Shown piece by piece: positions 1 through 4,762 of a DNA stretch of 9,686 nucleotides. The DNA lies in assembly GCA_030731685.1 (NCBI GenBank), contig JANQTO010000481.1, forward strand, positions 1 to 9,686. The letters are read 5' to 3'. The notes under the pieces are model-generated. The model saw only the letters and a list, made by a program, of their open reading frames with translations. It was not told the DNA's origin and ran no database searches. Made by a program: the position numbers and the translations under genes. The DNA comes from Nonlabens sp. (GTDB taxonomy: Bacteria > Bacteroidota > Bacteroidia > Flavobacteriales > Flavobacteriaceae). Within the stretch, counting starts at the first letter, position 1. Every line of letters begins with the position of its first letter.

Positions 1-1144
1 CTACTGTAATGCCATTAACGCTCCTCATTCGACCAATCATTTGCACCTTTAAGTGTTCATCTGTATTCATATACTTTCTATATTCTTTACTATCCAAGCC
101 ATCTGAAAACTGCTTCCTATTTTCATAAAGCTTGATTTCCTCATCTGTAAGCCCTTCGTTAAGATTCACTTTCCCATAAACAAACTCAGAAAGCTTAGGA
201 TAATCTGTTTGTGAGTTGTTGTTCACCTTTAATATTTGAGGTTCCTCAGGCTCTGCAGGAGCTGTTTGTGCAGTTGCGTTATAACCTATGGTAATTGCGA
301 TTACAGGAATAAGTGCTCCCAGTTTGAGGATTCTGTAAAACGGACTGTTTGTTTTTTGTAACATAGCGATACGATTTTTAAGGATTGAAGATTTATAAAA
401 GGAATTGGTTAAGGTATATTCTGGACAATGCATAATGGATTGCAGGAGTTGGCTTTTGTAATTGTTCACATCTCGTCGTGCAAGTTTGCTGTCAACAATA
501 AACTCGTGTGTTGCTTGTAAATCCTCATGTGCTTTCACGAGCAATGGATTAAACCAAAAAACAACACGCACACACTCATGAACTATCAAGTCCCAGCTGT
601 GACGCTGTTGCACGTGAACTAGCTCGTGGTTTATGATGACTTCGTTAAGGCTATCCTCGGTTTGCGGATTAATAAATATCATATCCAAGAACGAAAATCC
701 ACCCTGCACGCGTTCACTTTTCATAATGCGATAGCGTTTTTTGAAAATAGGCGAGGCGTTTTCAACAAACTCGGCTATTACCGCTAGTTTATAACACCAT
801 AATAGGAAAGCTATCACGGCGCCCAGTAGGTAAACAACCAAGATGATAGCATGCCAATCCATAGGCTGAGCTACTTCGGTCACTCCTGAATTACTTATAG
901 TCGTAACTACTGTAGCCGCAATATCTTCTTGAAGCATTAATGAAACTTGTTCTTCTTGACCTAGAATTGCATCTATTTGGGATTTAATGGGCAACTGTAG
1001 GAAAGGCAACAGCAGCGCAATAAATGGTATGGCGACAAGATAAAACCTGTTGAACTGAAAAAACGTTTCCTTTTTAAGGAACAGCACATAACAACCATAG
1101 AGCAATGTGTACAGCAGTAGGCTTTGTATCGCGTGCGCTATCAT
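1..1144 (-). CDS. M56-family (BlaR1/MecR1-like) membrane metallopeptidase, C-terminus cut by window start
   Basis: I translated this gene by hand: 381 codons are open from the ATG at 1144 to the window edge, with no stop, so the C-terminus is missing. Hydrophobic stretches at about residues 5-22, 33-52 and 98-118 and again at 272-290 look like membrane segments. The zinc-protease motif HELVH lies at residues 173-177 and is followed by the Bacteroidota-type sequence VQQRHSWD. HEFIVD at 213-218 should supply the third zinc ligand (Glu214). This is the M56 layout: a membrane sensor whose cytosolic protease domain, once activated, leads to loss of the BlaI-type repressor. The start overlaps the repressor's stop by ATGA, so the two are translationally coupled. 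The stimulus cannot be told. The visible part after residue 290 should be periplasmic, and I recognise no domain there; a penicillin-binding or TonB-like domain beyond the edge cannot be excluded. Confidence 0.9.
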   Translation of the reverse strand, partial: MIAHAIQSLLLYTLLYGCYVLFLKKETFFQFNRFYLVAIPFIALLLPFLQLPIKSQIDAILGQEEQVSLMLQEDIAATVVTTISNSGVTEVAQPMDWHAIILVVYLLGAVIAFLLWCYKLAVIAEFVENASPIFKKRYRIMKSERVQGGFSFLDMIFINPQTEDSLNEVIINHELVHVQQRHSWDLIVHECVRVVFWFNPLLVKAHEDLQATHEFIVDSKLARRDVNNYKSQLLQSIMHCPEYTLTNSFYKSSILKNRIAMLQKTNSPFYRILKLGALIPVIAITIGYNATAQTAPAEPEEPQILKVNNNSQTDYPKLSEFVYGKVNLNEGLTDEEIKLYENRKQFSDGLDSKEYRKYMNTDEHLKVQMIGRMRSVNGITV

Positions 1145-1503
1145 GATTCTTTCTTTTTAATTTCAGTAAGTAGCTCTTCCAGTTCCTTTACAGTGAGGTC
1201 ATCTTGCTGCATAAAGAAGGAAACCATGCTTTTAAATGAACCCTTAAAATAGTTACTTGCTATTTTAGTAGTTGTGGCTTTTGTATAATCGGCTTTTGAG
1301 ACACTAGGGTAGTAGATATGGCCGCGACCTTCCTTGCGATAGCTTACAAACTCTTTGGATTCTAAAATCCTAATAATGGTAGAAACCGTATTGTACGCTG
1401 GCTTAGGTTCGGGCAGTTGTTCTATGATTAAGGCAACATTTGCTTCTCTTAGTTTCCATAGCACATGCATTATTTCTTCTTCGGCAGTAGTGAGTGTTTT
1501 CAT
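1141..1503 (-). CDS. BlaI/MecI/CopY-family transcriptional repressor
   Basis: This 120-residue protein has the usual length of the penicillinase-repressor family. It opens with LTTAEEEIMHVLW (residues 4-16), typical of the family's winged-helix domain. The recognition helix region is about residues 36-50 (AYNTVSTIIRILESK), and the wing follows with basic residues (YRKEGRGHIYYP). The C-terminal part (about 75-120) should form the dimerisation helices. In staphylococcal BlaI/MecI the repressor is cut inside this region at an Asn-Phe bond; here the comparable stretch is MVSFFMQQ (93-100), with no Asn-Phe, so the inactivation site is unclear. The gene precedes and overlaps the M56 peptidase, so the pair is one operon. 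Three palindromes over its promoter suggest that it represses itself. The genes it controls elsewhere are unknown; no beta-lactamase lies next to it. Confidence 0.93.
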   Translation of the reverse strand: MKTLTTAEEEIMHVLWKLREANVALIIEQLPEPKPAYNTVSTIIRILESKEFVSYRKEGRGHIYYPSVSKADYTKATTTKIASNYFKGSFKSMVSFFMQQDDLTVKELEELLTEIKKKES

Positions 1504-1507
1504 TTGT

Positions 1508-1564
1508 AACTAATTTCTTAGTTCAAATATAACTAAATTTTTAGTTTTAACTAATACCTTAGTT
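1508..1564 (-). promoter_or_regulatory. Promoter of the repressor operon with three AACTAA-N4-TTAGTT operator palindromes
   Basis: Three copies of the same inverted repeat, AACTAA-N4-TTAGTT, lie at 1508-1523, 1531-1546 and 1549-1564, with spacers TTTC, ATTT and TACC. A perfect Bacteroidota -7 box, TATATTTG, reads on the minus strand from 1531 to 1524. It lies between the first two palindromes and shares one base with the second. A weak -33 element (TTAG, one mismatch to TTTG) sits 19 bases upstream, inside the third palindrome. Binding would cover the -33, the spacer and the start site together. That these are BlaI sites is inference from position and symmetry; classical BlaI/CopY sites have a TACA/TGTA core instead. 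Confidence 0.8.
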
Positions 1565-1635
1565 AAAACTTTTGACTTCAACTAGTATGCTTGAAATTTG
1601 TATAGGAGAATATGAAATATGCAGTTATTTTTAGC

Positions 1636-2043
1636 CTAGCTAGCTAAACGCTCCCACAACTTATCACTAGAAAGCCTGAACGTTCCTACATGTTCCCAAG
1701 AACACTCGGCAGGAGCGATGACTGACAGAAAATGGATGCCCTTACGGTTTAAATACAGGTGATACGTTTCACCTACAATGGGCTCAAAAGAAAAAGTTGC
1801 ACCGTAAACAAGCTGGTTGTCTTCATATTGTTGCGTCATTGCCTCGTATTGCGCCTTGAGCTGGTCAAATTGTGATTTTATCTCATGATTGACCTTATTG
1901 ATATTGGTCTGCTTCCATGAGGTAATGTCTGGTGTGGTGATTTTAGGTGCAGCTACGCCGCTGGAGTAAGGAAGCAGTGCTGCGTTATACGTGCCTGTTT
2001 CTTCATCGTAAACTATATGGTCCGGTTTCTTATCTACGCTCAT
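1636..2043 (-). CDS. DUF2452 family protein, function unknown
   Basis: This 135-residue soluble protein has no signal peptide or membrane segment. I recognise it as the DUF2452 family common in Flavobacteriia. It has the opening KKPDHIVYDEETG (residues 5-17), then ITTPDITSWKQTNINKVNH (35-53), a charged helical stretch (about 54-75) that may be a short coiled coil, and FEPIVGETYHLYLNRKG (86-102). It ends in a beta-rich segment with APAECSWEHVGTFRLSSDKLW. No catalytic motif is evident and no function is established that I know of. The start is fixed by the family-typical N-terminus and by a promoter ending only four bases before the ATG, so the mRNA may be leaderless. It lies 132 bases upstream of the repressor gene on the same strand, but the repressor has its own promoter. 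Confidence 0.85.
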   Translation of the reverse strand: MSVDKKPDHIVYDEETGTYNAALLPYSSGVAAPKITTPDITSWKQTNINKVNHEIKSQFDQLKAQYEAMTQQYEDNQLVYGATFSFEPIVGETYHLYLNRKGIHFLSVIAPAECSWEHVGTFRLSSDKLWERLAS

Positions 2044-2047
2044 GGCA

Positions 2048-2100
2048 CAAAGCTACAACTTGAAAGGTAATCTTGTCAATCATTAACACAATTTTGTTAA
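2048..2100 (-). promoter_or_regulatory. Promoter of the DUF2452 gene with an adjacent palindrome
   Basis: On the minus strand TTG (2079-2077) is followed after 21 bases by TAGCTTTG (2055-2048). This matches the Bacteroidota consensus TTG-N17-23-TAnnTTTG. The -7 box ends four bases before the start codon, which predicts a leaderless or near-leaderless transcript. Just upstream of the -33 element is TTAACA-N6-TGTTAA (2083-2100). It could be a regulator site, but it is AT-rich and short enough to arise by chance. Confidence 0.65.
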
Positions 2101-2180
2101 ACAAAAAAGGCAAGCATTGCTGCTTACCTTCCTAGCTAATAAGGTCCGATTCCCTAATATCTTACCTTATTTTTATCCCT
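2101..2180 (-). ncRNA. Predicted small RNA, tandem copy 1
   Basis: Read on the minus strand, the unit starts with GGGA (2179-2176), seven bases after a -7 box. Hairpin B follows: arm 2171-2159, loop AUUAGGGA, arm 2150-2138. Its outer eight pairs are AAUAAGGU/ACCUUAUU, followed by two purine-purine mismatches, then GAU/AUC. After a short linker comes hairpin A: AAGGUAAGC, loop AGCAAU, GCUUGCCUU, nine pairs including one U-G. It runs straight into TTTTTTG (2108-2102), which makes it a plausible intrinsic terminator. The length would be about 80 nt. Its end lies just upstream of the DUF2452 promoter. No start codon with an open frame of useful length lies inside. It may belong to the described Flavo-1 RNA motif of flavobacteria; I cannot recall that consensus well enough to say. 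Confidence 0.68.
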
Positions 2181-2185
2181 TAGTT

Positions 2186-2193
2186 CAAAAATA
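2186..2193 (-). promoter_or_regulatory. -7 box of small RNA copy 1 (TATTTTTG)
   Basis: TATTTTTG on the minus strand fits TAnnTTTG exactly and is followed by six bases and then GGGA. The nearest upstream TTG is 26 bases away, longer than the usual 17-23, so the -33 element is weak or absent. Confidence 0.55.
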
Positions 2194-2248
2194 AGGTAGT
2201 ATCACAGGTATATATTAGGCAAGTTGCTCATGAGTGTGTCGCAATCCA

Positions 2249-2269
2249 TGAAATGTTATTTTCGAGGCA
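2249..2269. repeat. 21-bp upstream repeat, copy near small RNA 1
   Basis: On the minus strand this reads TGCCTC-G-AAAA-TA-ACAT-T-TCA. It matches 17 of 21 positions of the sequence at 2450-2470. Each copy lies upstream of a small-RNA promoter, 55 bases before the -7 box here and 34 bases before it at the other copy. It may be a remnant of the duplication of a longer unit or a shared regulatory site. Confidence 0.5.
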
Positions 2270-2316
2270 TAAGGCTTATCAGAAAGGTATTAAATAAGCT
2301 TAGGCGCTATTTTCGT

Positions 2317-2401
2317 AAATAAAAAAAAGGTAAACATTACTGCTTACCTTTCTTAATCAACAAAGGCAAGACTCCCTACATCCTTACCTTCAAATAATCC
2401 C
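2317..2401 (-). ncRNA. Predicted small RNA, tandem copy 2
   Basis: This is the same layout as the other two copies. GGGA (2401-2398) starts seven bases after a near-consensus -7 box. Hairpin B is AAGGUAAGG, loop AUGUAGGGAG, UCUUGCCUU, nine pairs with two G-U wobbles. Hairpin A is AAGGUAAGC, loop AGUAAU, GUUUACCUU (2350-2327), nine pairs with one G-U wobble, and it ends in eight T (2328-2321). This is the best terminator of the three. Read on the plus strand the wobbles become C-A mismatches, so the minus strand is the likely RNA. The sequence differs from copies 1 and 3 mainly in stems and linkers, while the loop motif UAGGGA is kept. Confidence 0.68.
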
Positions 2402-2407
2402 TTGTGG

Positions 2408-2415
2408 TAAAATTA
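2408..2415 (-). promoter_or_regulatory. -7 box of small RNA copy 2 (TAATTTTA, one mismatch)
   Basis: TAATTTTA on the minus strand differs from TAnnTTTG in the last base, but it sits at the same distance from GGGA as in copy 1, and TTTG lies 17 bases upstream. A perfect box, TAGCTTTG (2432-2425), is also present 17 bases before it and could give a longer 5' end. Confidence 0.42.
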
Positions 2416-2449
2416 CGCCAGTAACAAAGCTACAAATAGCGTCATTTCT

Positions 2450-2470
2450 TGACATGTCGTTTTTGAGGCA
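2450..2470. repeat. 21-bp upstream repeat, copy near small RNA 2
   Basis: On the minus strand this reads TGCCTC-A-AAAA-CG-ACAT-G-TCA. It is the partner of 2249-2269, identical at 17 of 21 positions, and lies upstream of the second small RNA. No third copy was seen upstream of small RNA 3. Confidence 0.5.
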
Positions 2471-2502
2471 CGAACGGTAAGTTTCGATAGATTTGTTGTA
2501 AA

Positions 2503-2586
2503 CCAAGAAAAGGCAAGCATTGCTGCTCACCTTTTCAGTTGAATAAGACAAGATTCCCTAATATCTTGTCTTATTAATTTTTCCCT
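2503..2586 (-). ncRNA. Predicted small RNA, tandem copy 3
   Basis: This is the most regular copy. A perfect -7 box precedes GGGA (2585-2582). Hairpin B has 13 perfect Watson-Crick pairs (2575-2563 with 2554-2542) around the loop AUUAGGGA. Hairpin A is AAGGUGAGC, loop AGCAAU, GCUUGCCUU (2533-2510), nine pairs with two wobbles, followed by TTTTCTT. Compared with copy 1, the seventh and eighth pairs of hairpin B change from G-C and U-A to A-U and C-G with pairing kept, which is true compensatory change. The weaker T-run makes termination here less certain than at copies 1 and 2. Confidence 0.68.
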
Positions 2587-2589
2587 ATT

Positions 2590-2597
2590 CAAATATA
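2590..2597 (-). promoter_or_regulatory. -7 box of small RNA copy 3 (TATATTTG)
   Basis: TATATTTG on the minus strand is a perfect TAnnTTTG, identical to the repressor promoter's box, and is followed by four bases and then GGGA. The best upstream TTG is 24 bases away, one more than the usual range. Confidence 0.58.
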
Positions 2598-2684
2598 GAT
2601 TTCTTTCAAGGTGTTAACATGCAAGACTAGCTTAATGGGGTTTTTCGTTCTATGAACTGTATGTCTCATTTGATTTGGATATGC

Positions 2685-2702
2685 ACGCTTTCGCGAAAGC
2701 GT
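2685..2702. repeat. 18-bp perfect palindrome ACGCTTTCGCGAAAGCGT (intergenic copy)
   Basis: The 18 bases are their own reverse complement. The same core recurs inside nnr at 7825-7846. A given 14-base core is not expected even once in a window of this size, so two copies suggest a dispersed genomic motif. This copy lies between small RNA 3 and the small hypothetical gene. The role is unknown. Confidence 0.85.
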
Positions 2703-2734
2703 AACATTTACCATCCATGTGCTACTAATTACAC

Positions 2735-3004
2735 ATGACAAATGCAATACACTATATAGATTTTGAGCCACAGGTAACAGAAAAAAAATTCTGGAAGGGA
2801 AACATCTACGAGCCTACCAGTGCCGTGATGGAACGGGTCAACACTTGGGTGAGAAAAAATTACAATCACAACATCGTAAACGTCGAAACTATAATGAAGC
2901 CTAAGCCAGCTTACGGTACAGACTATGGTGGAGCGCATAAGCTCAACATGCACGGTGGACACATTTATTTAGTAGAAGTTGTACGGGTATGGTATAAGGA
3001 CTAG
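2735..3004 (+). CDS. Small hypothetical protein (89 residues)
   Basis: I do not recognise a named family. The protein is soluble, with no signal peptide or membrane segment. It has a tryptophan- and tyrosine-rich N-terminal part (residues 7-27), a probable helix (about 28-42, AVMERVNTWVRKN), then NIVNVETIMKPKP (46-58), a Gly/His-rich linker (63-75), and an ending HIYLVEVVRVWYKD. An NVET strand followed later by a C-terminal V-R-V-W-Y strand is a pattern I associate with small uncharacterised bacterial proteins, from memory only. I prefer this frame over the overlapping minus-strand frame because it has a balanced composition and a clean ATG, lies on the same strand as menB, and ends 30 bases before it. 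Two further in-frame starts are less likely because they would remove the conserved-looking N-terminus. Confidence 0.7.
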   Translation: MTNAIHYIDFEPQVTEKKFWKGNIYEPTSAVMERVNTWVRKNYNHNIVNVETIMKPKPAYGTDYGGAHKLNMHGGHIYLVEVVRVWYKD

Positions 3005-3009
3005 AGCCT

Positions 3010-3017
3010 TATCTTTG
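3010..3017 (+). promoter_or_regulatory. Candidate -7 box upstream of menB (TATCTTTG)
   Basis: TATCTTTG fits TAnnTTTG and lies 17 bases before the menB start. No TTG lies at the proper distance upstream, so menB may also be read from the preceding small gene. Confidence 0.45.
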
Positions 3018-3034
3018 CGATGTAAAACCATATT

Positions 3035-3877
3035 ATGACAACACCAGACTGGAAAATAGCTCTAGAATTTGAAGATATTACCTATAAAAAATGCAATGGA
3101 GTTGCCCGTATAGCCTTTAATAGGCCTGAGGTGCGCAATGCATTCCGACCTAAAACGGTTGCAGAACTAATTAAAGCGTTTTACGATGCTCAAGAAGATT
3201 TATCGATAGGTGTCGTTATTCTTACTGGTGAGGGACCATCTATTAAGGATGGTGGCTGGGCTTTTTGCAGTGGTGGTGACCAGAACGCACGCGGTCGCGA
3301 TGGCTATAAGGACGACGCCGGTACAGGTCGATTGAATATTCTTGAGGTACAGCGCATGATACGTTTTATGCCTAAGGTTGTAATTTGCGCCGTTCCAGGC
3401 TGGGCAGTAGGCGGCGGTCACAGCCTGCACGTGGTTTGTGATTTAACACTGGCAAGTAAAGAGCATGCCATATTTAAACAAACAGATACAGACGTAGCAA
3501 GTGTAGACGCTGGTTACGGCAGCGCGTACCTAGCAAAAATGGTAGGACAGAAAAAAGCGCGTGAGATATTTTTCTTAGGTCGCAGTTATAGCGCACAGGA
3601 AGCAATGGACATGGGTATGGTTAACGCTGTTGTGCCGCATGATGAGCTAGATGCAACAGCTTATGAATGGGGACAGGAAATTCTCAAAAAATCACCAACA
3701 GCTATAAAAATGGCAAAATTTGCCATGAACGCTACAGATGACGGAATGGTAGGGCAACAAGTATTTGCAGGAGAAATGACTCGACTTATCTACATGACAG
3801 AAGAGGCTCGAGAAGGACGCGATGCATTCCTAGAAAAACGTAAACCAGAATGGGGTACAGATAAGTACATACCATAA
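3035..3877 (+). CDS. menB: 1,4-dihydroxy-2-naphthoyl-CoA synthase
   Basis: This crotonase-fold enzyme closes the ring of o-succinylbenzoyl-CoA to give 1,4-dihydroxy-2-naphthoyl-CoA in menaquinone synthesis, in the cytoplasm. At 280 residues it is full length. The oxyanion-hole and CoA segments are FCSGGDQNARG (77-87) and PGWAVGGGHSLHVVCDL (121-137). The catalytic-loop segment QTDTDVASVDAGYGS (149-163) carries Asp158, matching the E. coli Asp163, and YMTEEAREGRDAF near the C-terminus completes the family pattern. Asp151 stands where E. coli MenB has the bicarbonate-binding Gly156. That is the mark of the bicarbonate-independent type II enzymes, in which a carboxylate side chain replaces the cofactor. 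No other men gene is in the window, so the pathway is scattered or continues elsewhere. A respiratory menaquinone is expected. Confidence 0.96.
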   Translation: MTTPDWKIALEFEDITYKKCNGVARIAFNRPEVRNAFRPKTVAELIKAFYDAQEDLSIGVVILTGEGPSIKDGGWAFCSGGDQNARGRDGYKDDAGTGRLNILEVQRMIRFMPKVVICAVPGWAVGGGHSLHVVCDLTLASKEHAIFKQTDTDVASVDAGYGSAYLAKMVGQKKAREIFFLGRSYSAQEAMDMGMVNAVVPHDELDATAYEWGQEILKKSPTAIKMAKFAMNATDDGMVGQQVFAGEMTRLIYMTEEAREGRDAFLEKRKPEWGTDKYIP

Positions 3878-3902
3878 AAATAAAACACAAAATAAATTAC
3901 AC

Positions 3903-4760
3903 ATGCATAAAACAGCTTGTTTGCTCGCTTTTACCTTATTGACCTTATGTGCTGCTGCACAGGAGTTGGAAAATGCGTTGCTTTGGAAAGTTGGTGGCAA
4001 CGGCCTTGAAACAAGTTACATTTATGGAACCATGCATGTATTGTGCGACGCGACATTAACACAACAGGTGGAAGAAGCGCTTGATTCTACCCAACTAGTC
4101 GTTTTGGAACTAGACATGGATAGTCCAACCTTACAAGCCGAAATGATGAAACGGATGATGTTCCCTAAAGGCGAGACCATCTCCAAACATCTTACTGAAG
4201 AAGAGTACAAAATATTGGATACCTTTTTAAAGGAGCATGCAGCGATGGGACTTGCGTTACTAGATTCTATGGCACCTATTATGATAGAAAGCATTCTCAT
4301 TCCGTCCATGATGGATTGCCCTATGCAGTCCATTGAAGGTAATCTTATGGCTCATGCCAAAAGAGAACAAGAGGAAGTTCTAGGTCTTGAAACTGTTGAT
4401 GACCAGTTTGATGCTTTTGATGCGATACCTATTAAGGAGCAAGCACAAAGTTTGCTTAAGAAAGCAAAGGACGGTATAGAAAAAGATAAGGCGATGTTCA
4501 AAAAAATGCAGGACGCATATATGAAACAGGACCTGAGCGCACTCATGCTCATGATGACTAGTGATGGTGGCGATTTTATGGAAAACAGTGAAGTGCTATT
4601 AGATAACCGCAATAAAAAATGGATTCCGCGTATTATTGAAATTTCAAAAAAGCAAAGCGCATTTTATGGTGTGGGCGCGGCACACCTCGCAGGAGAAAGT
4701 GGCGTGATTCAATTATTGCGCAAGGAAGGTTATACCGTGACGCCAGTTCTTGCAAATTAA
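3903..4760 (+). CDS. TraB/GumN family secreted protein (possible metalloprotease fold)
   Basis: This 285-residue protein begins with a Sec signal peptide: MHK, a hydrophobic core to about residue 16, and AAA before Gln20 as the likely cleavage site. A Cys at position 15 is preceded by Leu, so a lipoprotein is less likely. The mature part carries both GxxH motifs of the TraB/PrgY/Tiki superfamily, GTMH at 42-45 and GAAH at 258-261, plus the conserved Glu in VVLELD (about residue 69). The ending LLRKEGYTVTPV is typical of GumN-like proteins. The middle (about 75-245) is a methionine- and lysine-rich helical region. Tiki members are metalloproteases and PrgY acts on peptide pheromone; the bacterial GumN group is largely uncharacterised, so the substrate is unknown. 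It follows menB after 25 bases without a visible terminator. Confidence 0.88.
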   Translation: MHKTACLLAFTLLTLCAAAQELENALLWKVGGNGLETSYIYGTMHVLCDATLTQQVEEALDSTQLVVLELDMDSPTLQAEMMKRMMFPKGETISKHLTEEEYKILDTFLKEHAAMGLALLDSMAPIMIESILIPSMMDCPMQSIEGNLMAHAKREQEEVLGLETVDDQFDAFDAIPIKEQAQSLLKKAKDGIEKDKAMFKKMQDAYMKQDLSALMLMMTSDGGDFMENSEVLLDNRNKKWIPRIIEISKKQSAFYGVGAAHLAGESGVIQLLRKEGYTVTPVLAN

Positions 4761-4762
4761 GA

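Noticed and set aside
1571..1600. Possible plus-strand promoter, TTTG-N18-GAAATTTG, next to the operators
   Set aside because: The -7 box misses its first base, and the only thing downstream is the antisense of the DUF2452 gene.
1612..1647. An 11-codon plus-strand frame (MKYAVIFSLAS) preceded by AGGAG
   Set aside because: It is far too short, overlaps the 3' end of the DUF2452 gene in antisense, and Bacteroidota do not rely on such ribosome sites.
2101..2597. CRISPR array or simple terminators as an explanation of the three repeats
   Set aside because: Only three copies exist, with unequal 184- and 221-base steps and diverged sequences, so there are no uniform repeats and spacers. Three terminators between divergent genes would have no transcript to stop unless the units themselves are transcribed.
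2589..2771. 60-codon minus-strand frame
   Set aside because: It overlaps the small RNA 3 promoter and the palindrome, has no protein-like pattern, and runs opposite the 89-residue gene.
2729..2962. 77-codon minus-strand frame
   Set aside because: It is the antisense shadow of the 89-residue plus-strand gene, with odd composition and no recognisable motif.
3200..4612. Minus-strand frames of 76, 103 and 86 codons
   Set aside because: They are antisense shadows of menB and the TraB/GumN gene, both well supported.
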